Shown in pieces: positions 55,540-62,841 of a stretch of DNA of 64,000 bases. Origin of the DNA: Zeaxanthinibacter enoshimensis (GTDB taxonomy: Bacteria; Bacteroidota; Bacteroidia; Flavobacteriales; Flavobacteriaceae); assembly GCF_004362865.1 (NCBI RefSeq), contig NZ_SNYI01000002.1, forward strand, positions 958,099 through 1,022,098, given 5' to 3'. The notes under the pieces are model-generated. The model saw nothing but the letters and a program-made list of their open reading frames with translations, searched no databases and was not told the DNA's origin. The translations under genes and the position numbers were made by a program. The first letter of the stretch is position 1. Each line of letters opens with the position of its first letter.

Positions 55540-55681
55540 TGATAAAATTTTAGTTCATATCGCTATGATGGGGACAAAAGTAAGAAAAAATGCCGAATGG
55601 AAATGAAGCCGTATCTCAGCAACTCCCGCTTCTTTTAACAGGCTGTCAATTACCACAAATCAACTGGCGGCAAGAGCTGGT

Positions 55682-56926
55682 TCAGAGCCCAATATGTCCC
55701 TTTTTAGGGTAGCAGCAGTAGTATTTAGTGACGGTTTTAGAGAGTGCTTTGAGGTTCAGGTGGTCTGATGCCTTGGCCACATCAGTCAACTTCCCGTTAC
55801 TCCTTAAAATATTAATATTCTGTTGTTCCAGGTCGTATGCTTTATTCTCGATAGCCCCATGGAAAACAAAGTAAGCGGACTCTTCAGCTGACAGCTTATA
55901 CCGCTTTTGTACCTTACTGAATTTCGCTTCTAACTTATCCAGGTCTATTGGTTTATTCTTTATCTTGATACTAAGCAGTTTGCGATGCAGCAGCATGCCG
56001 CAAAGGTTAGACAAGACGAAATCATCGTGGTATTGCCAGGCTTTTATAGCAGACAGGATGTCTATATCATCCAGGGCAGCAAAACGATCTAAAACTTCTT
56101 TATCCAGGTGAGACCCGGTAATCCTGTTTTCCAGGAAATACAACAGCGGGACGCTTGCCTGTAATTTATGCCCGAGACCATAAAGCTCCTTGGCTCTTCT
56201 CAGGATATTGATGAGGAGTTGCTCTGCCACAAGGCTGGCCTTATGCAGGTAGACCTGCCAGTACATAAACCTTCTTGCCATCAGGAATTTCTCCACGGAG
56301 TAGATCCCTTTTTCTTCCACTACCAGCTGCCCGTCGACCACGTTAAGCATAGTGATCAGGCGTTCAGAATTAATGTTTCCTTCGGCAACACCGGTGTAAA
56401 AACTATCGCGCTTCAGGTAATCCAGGCGATCCATATCTAACTGGCTCGACACTAATTGGTTGAGGTACTTTTTAGAATAGTTGCCTTTAAAAATCTCTAT
56501 TCCCAGGCTGAGCTTGCCCCCGAACTCCTGGTTCAGCGCTTTCATAAATTCGGCCGAAAGGGTTTCATGGGTAACACCTTCTATGATGCTGTGCTCCATG
56601 GCATGAGAGAACGGTCCATGCCCGATATCGTGTAAAAGGATAGCGACCAGCAACCCGGATTCTTCTTCCTCTGTAATTTCTACCTGTTTATAGCGCAAGA
56701 CCTGTATGGCCTGCCGCATCAGGTGCATCCCCCCAAGGGCATGGTGGAACCTGGTATGATGTGCACCGGGGTACACCAGGTAGGAAAGTCCCATCTGGGA
56801 GATCCTCCTCAGCCGCTGAAAGTACTGGGCTTCAATGAGGTCAAAAATAAGCGTATTCGGTATTCCAATAAATCCGTAAATTGGATCATTGAAAATTTTG
56901 AGCTTTTTCGATTTTCGCAAGATCAC
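55682..56926 (-). CDS. HD-domain phosphohydrolase (dGTPase-like)
   Basis: A 414-residue HD-superfamily protein. The metal ligands are His in THHRFHHA-like HTRFHHALGG (about 60), the HD pair in ILLHDIGHGPFSHAMEH (about 97), and a later Asp in SQLDMDRLDYL. It resembles dGTPase-like HD proteins such as YdhJ, which cleave nucleotides. It starts with a GTG at 56926. It is divergent from porX over only 32 bp, in which CACGTT/AACGTG arms (56924-56929 and 56937-56942) form an inverted repeat. The placement next to porX and lpxD is conserved in Bacteroidetes. Confidence 0.88.
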   Translation of the reverse strand: MILRKSKKLKIFNDPIYGFIGIPNTLIFDLIEAQYFQRLRRISQMGLSYLVYPGAHHTRFHHALGGMHLMRQAIQVLRYKQVEITEEEESGLLVAILLHDIGHGPFSHAMEHSIIEGVTHETLSAEFMKALNQEFGGKLSLGIEIFKGNYSKKYLNQLVSSQLDMDRLDYLKRDSFYTGVAEGNINSERLITMLNVVDGQLVVEEKGIYSVEKFLMARRFMYWQVYLHKASLVAEQLLINILRRAKELYGLGHKLQASVPLLYFLENRITGSHLDKEVLDRFAALDDIDILSAIKAWQYHDDFVLSNLCGMLLHRKLLSIKIKNKPIDLDKLEAKFSKVQKRYKLSAEESAYFVFHGAIENKAYDLEQQNINILRSNGKLTDVAKASDHLNLKALSKTVTKYYCCYPKKGHIGL

Positions 56927-56958
56927 GTTCTCTTTAAACGTGTAAATATACGGACTAA

Positions 56959-58503
56959 ATGAAGAAAATTACCATTCTGTGGGTAGATGATGAGATAGAC
57001 CTGCTGAAGCCCCATATCCTTTTCCTGGAAGCTAAAAATTACGAAGTGGTGACCTGCAAAAGCGGGCAGGATGCCCTGGAAGAAATCACACAGAATCAGT
57101 TTGATATTGTTTTCCTCGATGAGAATATGCCAGGGTTATCGGGCCTGGAAACACTGAACGAGATCAAGGTCCACTCCCCTTCCCTTCCCGTGGTTATGAT
57201 CACGAAGAGTGAAGAGGAGTACATCATGGAAGAGGCTATTGGCTCTAAAATCGCCGATTATCTTATAAAACCCGTAAATCCTAACCAGATCCTGCTTTCC
57301 CTCAAAAAGAACCTGGATCATTCCAGGCTGATCTCCGAAAAGACCACCGCCAATTACCAGCAGGAATTTCGAAAGATCGCGATGGACCTTTCCATGGTCA
57401 ATAGTTACCAGGAGTGGGCAGAACTGTATAAGAAATTAATATACTGGGAGTTGCAACTCGAAGAGATAGAGGATTCAGGAATGTTCGAGATCCTGGAATC
57501 CCAGAAGACTGAGGCCAACAGCCAGTTCGGGAAATTTATCGATCAGCATTACCCGGGATGGTTCTCCGCCGGGGATGGTCCTGTGATGTCACATACCCTG
57601 TTCAAGGAATTGGTTGCGCCCGGGATCAGGGAGAAACCAACGCTTCTCGTAGTGATAGATAATCTGAGGTATGACCAGTGGCTGGCTTTTGAAGATATCA
57701 TTGCGCCCTTCTACAGGAAACGGAAAGAGGTACCCTACTACAGCATCCTCCCAACAGCTACCCAGTATGCGAGGAATGCTATTTTCTCCGGGCTGACCCC
57801 ATTGGATATGGAAAAGAAATACCCGAAATGGTGGAAGAATGATACCGATGAAGGGGGTAAGAATTTACACGAAGAAGATTTCCTTGGTGAACAGATCAAA
57901 AGACTGGGGCTGAATCTCAACTGGTCCTACCATAAAATTAGCAGTCTTAAACAAGGAAAACACCTGTCGCAAAACTTCAGGTCCCAGAAGAACAACGACC
58001 TCACCGTTATCGTTTATAACTTCGTGGATATGCTATCGCATGCCAAAACAGAGATGGAGGTGATCAAGGAACTGGCGAGTAATGATAAAGCCTACCGTTC
58101 CCTGACACAAAGCTGGTTCAAGAACTCTCCCCTATTAGAGATGATACAACAGGCTCAGGTTTTAGGATTTCAGCTTATTATCACAACGGATCACGGCACC
58201 ATTAATGTAAAGCAGGCATCAAAGGTGATCGGGGACAGGGACACCAGCCTGAACCTGAGGTACAAAACAGGTCGCAGTCTTACTTACGAAGAAAAGGATG
58301 TCCTGGAGGCTAAAGATCCGTCGAAGATCAATCTTCCCAGTATCAATATGAGCAGTTCTTTTATTTTCGCCAAGAACGATCTCTTCTTTGCTTATCCCAA
58401 TAATTACAACCACTTTGTAGGCTATTACAGGAATACATACCAGCATGGCGGGGTTTCCCTTGAAGAGATGATTATCCCCTTTGTGGTATTAGATCCCCGG
58501 TAA
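56959..58503 (+). CDS. porX: PorX, type IX secretion regulator with receiver and PglZ domains
   Basis: A 514-residue protein. The receiver domain (1-120) has WVDDEIDL, phosphoacceptor Asp in IVFLDENMPG (about 54) and Lys in YLIKPVNP (about 106). A three-helix linker leads to an alkaline-phosphatase-like PglZ domain (about 210-510) with VVIDNLRYDQW, the nucleophile Thr region ILPTATQYARNA, and TTDHGT as the later metal site. PorX works with PorY and the extracytoplasmic sigma factor SigP in some species to control type IX secretion; its PglZ domain is a phosphodiesterase. Its stop overlaps the convergent exporter gene by 15 bp. Confidence 0.95.
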   Translation: MKKITILWVDDEIDLLKPHILFLEAKNYEVVTCKSGQDALEEITQNQFDIVFLDENMPGLSGLETLNEIKVHSPSLPVVMITKSEEEYIMEEAIGSKIADYLIKPVNPNQILLSLKKNLDHSRLISEKTTANYQQEFRKIAMDLSMVNSYQEWAELYKKLIYWELQLEEIEDSGMFEILESQKTEANSQFGKFIDQHYPGWFSAGDGPVMSHTLFKELVAPGIREKPTLLVVIDNLRYDQWLAFEDIIAPFYRKRKEVPYYSILPTATQYARNAIFSGLTPLDMEKKYPKWWKNDTDEGGKNLHEEDFLGEQIKRLGLNLNWSYHKISSLKQGKHLSQNFRSQKNNDLTVIVYNFVDMLSHAKTEMEVIKELASNDKAYRSLTQSWFKNSPLLEMIQQAQVLGFQLIITTDHGTINVKQASKVIGDRDTSLNLRYKTGRSLTYEEKDVLEAKDPSKINLPSINMSSSFIFAKNDLFFAYPNNYNHFVGYYRNTYQHGGVSLEEMIIPFVVLDPR

Positions 58504-60705
58504 GATCCGGGCCCGGTTGTTCGCATTTGGAAAAACGGTATCCCCTTGGGAATTAATATGGAAGTACTGGTCCCGGAACAATTGGTAATAAGCACCTTTC
58601 TTCCCTAGCAGGGACAGGTGGTCACCAGTTTCAATTATCCTGCCCTTATCCAGGACAACGATCCTGTCAGCATTAATAATGGTTCTCAGCCGATGTGCAA
58701 TAATTACAACAGTCATCCCTTGTTTCTTTAAATTTTTGATAGTGCTGTTCACGAATTGGGCCGCCCGGCTGTCGAGCGATGAGGTAGCTTCGTCAAGGAT
58801 CAGGATGGCAGGTTCCCTGTAGATCGCACGTGCGATGGCCAGCCTTTGTCTCTGCCCCCCGGAAAGCGTGGCCCCATTTTCCCCTAGCACTGTATTATAG
58901 GCATACGGCAGCTTTTCAATAAAATCGGATATCCCTAACTGCCTGCATATTTTGATGATATCTTCGATCCTGGGATTAGGATCGCCCAAGGCTATATTAT
59001 CAATCACTGTACTGTTGAACAGGTGAATGTTCTGAGGCACGGAGGCTATGAATGAATGCAGACACGATGCCTTGATTTGGCTGATATCAAAATCATTGAT
59101 CCGGATACTTCCTTTATTTACCGGGTAAATACGTTGCATCAATGCAGCCAGGGTTGATTTGCCTGAACCGCTTATTCCTGCAAATGCGATCACCTCCCCT
59201 TTATTAATCCTGAGATCAATATTTTTTACGATCAGCGCCCGGTTGCCATATCGGAAACTCACATTCCTGAATTCGATCTGACCGAAATCTTTTTTATCAA
59301 GGGATAAACTACCGGATTGATCTTCAATTTCCAGGTCCATTATCTCAAATAACCTGTCAGCGGCTATGAATGCATTCTGGATATCTTTATTGGAATTGAT
59401 GAGTCCCAATAAGGGCCCGGTTAAATATCCTATTATGGCATAGAAAGACATCAGTTCCCCGGCAGTGATCTCCTGCCCGACCACGAAATAGGAACCACAC
59501 CAGAATAGCAATACGACGTACACTTGGGAAACAAATCCACTGCTGCTTCCTGAAAAAATACGGTTCATGGCTGATTGGTAGGTTGACTGCAGAAGTTTGA
59601 CGAATAGAAATTCTGTTTTAGCATTGGAAGATCGCTGCAGGCCAAACCTTTTAATGGTACCAACTGCTGATAGAGATTCTACCAACTGACTCTCTAAATC
59701 GGCCGCATGTTCCATGACCTTCCTTTCGGTGTTCCTGTTCAACCGGTTGACCAAAAAGTAGAGAAGACAAAAGACTGGAATGACCAGCATCATTACAAGC
59801 GCCAGTTTCCAGTAATAAGAAAACATAAAAAGAAAGGAAAACAGCAAGATGAGACAGTTAACGCTAAGGTTTAAAGCAACCCCGTTGATAAAATGCCGGA
59901 TCTTAACGGCATCATTCACCCTGGAAATGATCTCCCCCACCCGCATGGTGTCAAAAAAGGATTGCGGCAGGTGGAGCAGGTGTTTGTAGTACCCCAAGAT
60001 CAGGCGCATGTCGATCTGCTGACCGGTCTTGGTTAAAAAAATATCTTTAAATATGCCTACCACCAGCTGAAGGATAATACACAAGAGCATAAGTACCCCT
60101 AATAAATTCATGAGTTTCAGGTTGTTTCCTCCCAGCACAAAATCGGTGATCTTCTGGATATAGATGGCCGTGGAAAAACCGAGCAGCGTATATACCACCG
60201 CTCCAAAAAAAGCCTGGGCAATTACTGTGTTATGAGGCCTCAGTAACTGGTAAAAACGCCGTACCACTGATACCTTTTTGTTGGCTGCTGTAAAACCGGT
60301 ATCCGGTTCCATTAAGACCAGGATGCCGGACCATTCAGCTTGGAATCTCTCAAAAGGTTTCCGGATCAATTTACCCTGGGCGGGGTCCATTAATCGTACA
60401 GATTTACCTGAAACGGCATAGAGGACTACGTAGTGATGCCTGTCATTATTCAGTACTACATGAGCTATTGCCGGCAATGGAATCGCGGTTAGTGATGCTG
60501 CATTTGCGCGTACTCCCTTGGCTGTGAACCCGAGCCTGCCCAATGCTTCGAGCAGACCCAGAACGTTTGTTCCTTTTTTGTCTGTACCCGCATATTGACG
60601 AATTCGGGCTATGGGTAAATAGAGCTTATAATGGGCAGCGACTGAGGCGATACAGGCCGCTCCACAATCGGTTACATCATGCTGTTTTATACACTTGTGA
60701 GCCAT
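58489..60705 (-). CDS. Peptidase-containing ABC exporter (C39-TMD-NBD) for Gly-Gly leader peptides
   Basis: A 738-residue PCAT transporter, started at 60705 (MAHKCIKQHDVTDCGAAC); longer starts up to 60831 add 42 residues without family similarity and overlap the CPBP gene. Residues 1-140 are a C39 cysteine peptidase with Cys in TDCGAAC, His in RHHYVVLY and Asp in LMDPAQG, all present. Five to six membrane helices follow (about 155-420), then the ATPase with Walker A GISGSGKST, signature LSGGQRQRLAI and Walker B LILDEATSSLD. It would cut leaders after Gly-Gly and export the cores, here most likely those of the three peptides encoded nearby. It is convergent with porX. Confidence 0.92.
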   Translation of the reverse strand: MAHKCIKQHDVTDCGAACIASVAAHYKLYLPIARIRQYAGTDKKGTNVLGLLEALGRLGFTAKGVRANAASLTAIPLPAIAHVVLNNDRHHYVVLYAVSGKSVRLMDPAQGKLIRKPFERFQAEWSGILVLMEPDTGFTAANKKVSVVRRFYQLLRPHNTVIAQAFFGAVVYTLLGFSTAIYIQKITDFVLGGNNLKLMNLLGVLMLLCIILQLVVGIFKDIFLTKTGQQIDMRLILGYYKHLLHLPQSFFDTMRVGEIISRVNDAVKIRHFINGVALNLSVNCLILLFSFLFMFSYYWKLALVMMLVIPVFCLLYFLVNRLNRNTERKVMEHAADLESQLVESLSAVGTIKRFGLQRSSNAKTEFLFVKLLQSTYQSAMNRIFSGSSSGFVSQVYVVLLFWCGSYFVVGQEITAGELMSFYAIIGYLTGPLLGLINSNKDIQNAFIAADRLFEIMDLEIEDQSGSLSLDKKDFGQIEFRNVSFRYGNRALIVKNIDLRINKGEVIAFAGISGSGKSTLAALMQRIYPVNKGSIRINDFDISQIKASCLHSFIASVPQNIHLFNSTVIDNIALGDPNPRIEDIIKICRQLGISDFIEKLPYAYNTVLGENGATLSGGQRQRLAIARAIYREPAILILDEATSSLDSRAAQFVNSTIKNLKKQGMTVVIIAHRLRTIINADRIVVLDKGRIIETGDHLSLLGKKGAYYQLFRDQYFHINSQGDTVFPNANNRARILPGI

Positions 60706-60766
60706 AGTCTGGGGATATAGCTTCAAGATAATCCTGCAGACTGCAATTTCTTGGTGATAGGATCCA

Positions 60767-61477
60767 TTAAACCATGAGCACGGGAAGAATGTTGACCATA
60801 CTGTGCAGGACGAAGGCGTAAAACAGCCCATATCTTACCCGGAGATAACCCAGGATTATTGCCGAAACAGCCTGTGGTAAAGTAAGCAGCAGTAATACAG
60901 GCGATGATCCAGGTTCCGCCCCGTAATTCCAGACATGCAGGCATCCGAATAAGGCTACATGCAGGTAAAAAATTATGGGGTAAAATTTAGAAAAGATCAA
61001 TGCAGCTTTTTTTTGATACTTCTTAAGACAAAAATAACAGCCTGATCCCAGGCAGAAAGACGTGGCCGTGGAGATCAGTATACAAGGCCAGGGTTGAAAA
61101 TCTGTATAAGCCTCTAATGCGATAAAGCTGCAACAATAGGCTGCAATGGAAACCGAAACAGCTTGGTATAGTGGTTTAAAGACAAGGGGTAACCTAAACA
61201 TAAACTCCTCCAGTAAGGGCAGTACCAAGACCACCACGAGGATTAAATCCAAGCCACTATATCGTTTATTGATCAGTTCAATTCCTGTATGTTGGGGAGT
61301 GATAAAAAGCAAAAGCAGGACTGCAATAGAAATGGAAATACTTACATTAATCAGGAAGGATGCCCATAATACCCGGAAGGCATTCACGGAGTCGAGCTTT
61401 TCCCGATTCATTCCCTTTGGATGTAGTGCAAACCGGATTAAATTCTTAAAACAATATTTTATAGTGTAGGACTCCAC
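60767..61477 (-). CDS. CPBP-family intramembrane metalloprotease-like protein
   Basis: A 236-residue protein with about six membrane helices. The CPBP (Abi) motifs are present: EExxxR in LPLLEEFMFRLPL (about residue 89), FxxxH in LFGCLHVWN (about 173), and HSMVN near the C-terminus. Members act as intramembrane proteases or bacteriocin immunity proteins. It lies between the peptide genes and the exporter gene, 62 bp before the latter, which fits immunity to the peptides or a processing step. There is no terminator after it, but there is one between it and the peptides, so read-through probably sets its level. Confidence 0.85.
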   Translation of the reverse strand: MESYTIKYCFKNLIRFALHPKGMNREKLDSVNAFRVLWASFLINVSISISIAVLLLLFITPQHTGIELINKRYSGLDLILVVVLVLPLLEEFMFRLPLVFKPLYQAVSVSIAAYCCSFIALEAYTDFQPWPCILISTATSFCLGSGCYFCLKKYQKKAALIFSKFYPIIFYLHVALFGCLHVWNYGAEPGSSPVLLLLTLPQAVSAIILGYLRVRYGLFYAFVLHSMVNILPVLMV

Positions 61478-61508
61478 ATTTTATCGATGGAAAGGTGACT
61501 GGAAAATA

Positions 61509-61537
61509 AAAGACCAGCCATAGAATGACCGGTCTTT
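61509..61537 (-). terminator. Partial terminator after the peptide genes
   Basis: AAAGACC pairs with GGTCTTT (61509-61515 with 61531-61537), extended inside by a G-U and a G-C pair. The leftward T tract is interrupted (TTTTATTTT), so some read-through into the CPBP and exporter genes is likely. This would favour peptide mRNA over exporter mRNA. Confidence 0.65.
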
Positions 61538-61546
61538 AAAACCTGC

Positions 61547-61711
61547 TTAATCAAAAGGGCTCAATATACTAGACACCCCCTGAAGAAATTCCCCAAAGGC
61601 TTTTATCCCATGCCTTAGATGATTTCCGATCGTATAACCTAAATTATAGTCGCTATCGTTACCGCCGGAAATTTCCAAAATTTCCCGGGCATTTAATAAT
61701 TGTATTTCCAT
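61547..61711 (-). CDS. Gly-Gly leader peptide precursor C, 54 aa
   Basis: A 54-residue precursor, ATG at 61711, stop 61547-61549. The leader IQLLNAREILEISGG follows the consensus for C39-cleaved leaders (hydrophobic positions before Gly16-Gly17). The core of 37 residues, NDSDYNLGYTIGNHLRHG at the start, has GYTIG (25-29), a GxxxG motif, no Cys, and is net acidic. It is the last of three precursors and is followed by a terminator. I recognise no named peptide family. Confidence 0.75.
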   Translation of the reverse strand: MEIQLLNAREILEISGGNDSDYNLGYTIGNHLRHGIKAFGEFLQGVSSILSPFD

Positions 61712-61727
61712 GATAAATCAATTGACA

Positions 61728-61895
61728 TTAATGTGAATCAACTCCCATCAGACCATCCCATAGCCCGTGTAAAAGGTCAACGCCCTTGCCCAGGGCATGG
61801 CCGGCAATGTATGCCGCTGTGTGGTAAAAGGCAGGTTCTTCACCTCCTCTTACTTGTTCTAATTCAAATGAACTCAACTCTTTCATGACTTTCAT
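61728..61895 (-). CDS. Gly-Gly leader peptide precursor B, 55 aa
   Basis: A 55-residue precursor, ATG at 61895, stop 61728-61730; an ATG at 61886 (residue 4) is an alternative. The leader MKELSSFELEQVRGG matches the C39 consensus LSxxELxxVxGG, with Gly17-Gly18. The 37-residue core starts EEPAFYH, has GHALG at 32-36 and GLWDG at 44-48, four His, no Cys, and is net acidic (about -4). It begins 2 bp after the stop of precursor A, so the two are probably translationally coupled and made in equal amounts, as for two-peptide bacteriocins. Confidence 0.8.
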   Translation of the reverse strand: MKVMKELSSFELEQVRGGEEPAFYHTAAYIAGHALGKGVDLLHGLWDGLMGVDSH

Positions 61896-61897
61896 CT

Positions 61898-62059
61898 TCA
61901 GATTTCCCTGGAGCCATCTTTAAACCCCTCGATAAAAAGTTGAACACTTTGCCCTATGGCAATACCTGCATCAATTGCCCATTTAGGAGGCGGACCTATC
62001 CAGAATCCTCCCCTGATCATACATTGCTCTTCCTGCGATAAAATTTCTAAATCTTTCAT
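61898..62059 (-). CDS. Gly-Gly leader peptide precursor A, 53 aa
   Basis: A 53-residue precursor, ATG at 62059, stop 61898-61900. The leader MKDLEILSQEEQCMIRGG has the LSxEE...IxGG pattern of double-glycine leaders, Gly17-Gly18. The 35-residue core starts FWIGPPPKWAIDAG, has GIAIG at 32-36 (the same positions as GHALG in B) and GFKDG at 45-49. It lacks Cys in the core, and charges nearly balance. It is first of the three precursor genes. TTCATTTG at 62091-62098 (leftward) is a weak promoter box, 32 bp upstream. Confidence 0.8.
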   Translation of the reverse strand: MKDLEILSQEEQCMIRGGFWIGPPPKWAIDAGIAIGQSVQLFIEGFKDGSREI

Positions 62060-62113
62060 TGTTAAACTATTTAATTCATGTTTCCGTTTACAAATGAATG
62101 TCGTGCACTTACA

Positions 62114-62155
62114 TCATTTCAGGTCCCTAAATTAAAGGCCTTCACTGCAGGAAAC
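62114..62155 (-). repeat. Imperfect direct repeat, copy near the peptide genes
   Basis: This 42-bp copy matches 62417-62458 at about three quarters of its positions, with the best-kept part being ttcactgca and the tcattt end. It ends 54 bp before the start of precursor A, so it could be an operator for the HTH protein. Confidence 0.55.
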
Positions 62156-62196
62156 ATTCATAATAAGATTAAATCGGAAAGGGATAGGGAGGAATG

Positions 62197-62322
62197 CTAA
62201 AAAATAGGGTGCCTTTGTTTGCAAGCCACATCACCGTCTGTAAACACCACCAAGAAATGACGGACATAACTCAAAAACTCAGCACCCTTCACTTTCCGAA
62301 CCCCAGGACTTAAACCTCTCAT
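62197..62322 (-). CDS. Short frame of unclear reality, 41 aa
   Basis: A 41-residue frame (ATG at 62322, stop 62197-62199), MRGLSPGVRKVKGAEFLSYV at its start, ending VACKQRHPIF. The frame is open for ten codons upstream of the ATG without a start, which looks like the 3' remnant of a longer gene. No family is recognised and there is no Gly-Gly leader. It could be a relic of an inserted element. Confidence 0.25.
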   Translation of the reverse strand: MRGLSPGVRKVKGAEFLSYVRHFLVVFTDGDVACKQRHPIF

Positions 62323-62416
62323 TTTAAGCTGAACAAGGATCAAGGCGTCATTTTAATGGAACCAAATAACCAACCTATTCGTACAATGTTCACCTGTTGT
62401 TACAGAAGGTATCAAT

Positions 62417-62458
62417 TCATTTAATGATCGCAAGTTAAATGCGTTCACTGCAAAAAAC
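62417..62458 (-). repeat. Imperfect direct repeat, copy at the end of the HTH gene
   Basis: The other copy of the 42-bp repeat overlaps the last five codons and the stop of the HTH gene. It also contributes to the hairpin ACTGCAA/TTGCAGT at 62448-62466, which has no T tract. The repeat spacing is 303 bp. Confidence 0.55.
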
Positions 62459-62822
62459 TTGCAGTCAATGCATTCTGGCGAAATTTTGGTCTTTTATTCC
62501 AACTATCATCCGAATTCAGGCGTTCAGGCATCCAGTAGCTACCCCCAAAAATATGGGTGGTTTCATCCCGGCTGATCACTGAGACGTTGATCTCTACGTT
62601 CAAATGGAAATCATCGTCATAGAAATAGGTCTTTCTTGACCTGTCATAGAGGATTGGTGCATGGTAGTCTCTTAATTGTTCTATCAGGTGATATAATAAT
62701 CTTACACTGATATGAAGTCTTTCTGCCAATTCTGTCGGTGACCCCGTTTTTTCCTGCTCAATTAATGAGTGCAGACGTTCTAATCGTTCCAAATTCTTGA
62801 TTGTTCTCATAATACTCGACAT
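62445..62822 (-). CDS. HTH-domain regulator of the peptide locus
   Basis: A 125-residue protein. Residues 10-55 form a winged helix-turn-helix of the HTH_11/DeoR-like type (LERLHSLIEQEKTGSPTELA, then ERLHISVRLLYHLIEQL), and the wing is followed by a beta-rich part NVEINVSVISRD. It probably binds DNA in the intergenic region downstream and controls the peptide genes. The last residues (FRQNALTASFLQ) lie in the direct repeat, so the original C-terminus may have been altered. An ATG at 62810 is an alternative start. It lies 19 bp after the membrane fusion protein gene. Confidence 0.75.
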   Translation of the reverse strand: MSSIMRTIKNLERLERLHSLIEQEKTGSPTELAERLHISVRLLYHLIEQLRDYHAPILYDRSRKTYFYDDDFHLNVEINVSVISRDETTHIFGGSYWMPERLNSDDSWNKRPKFRQNALTASFLQ

Positions 62823-62841
62823 TTATTGTTACCATATATTC

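Larger units (their letters stand above)
62060..62444. other. Intergenic region upstream of the peptide genes
   Basis: This 385-bp stretch holds two imperfect direct repeats and a short frame. It also contains the promoter candidate of the peptide operon. Its base composition does not differ strikingly from the neighbours. No transposase or integrase frame was seen. The direct-repeat flanks and the frame that is open upstream of its Met suggest a remnant of an inserted or duplicated segment. Confidence 0.5.

Noticed and set aside
61547-62059. Lanthipeptide or grasp-type RiPP precursors
   Set aside because: The cores have no Cys, and no modifying enzyme (lanthipeptide synthase, grasp ligase, radical SAM protein) lies in the locus.
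62448-62466. Hairpin at the end of the HTH gene as an intrinsic terminator
   Set aside because: The 7-bp stem has no T tract after it on the leftward transcript, so it is not a standard terminator.
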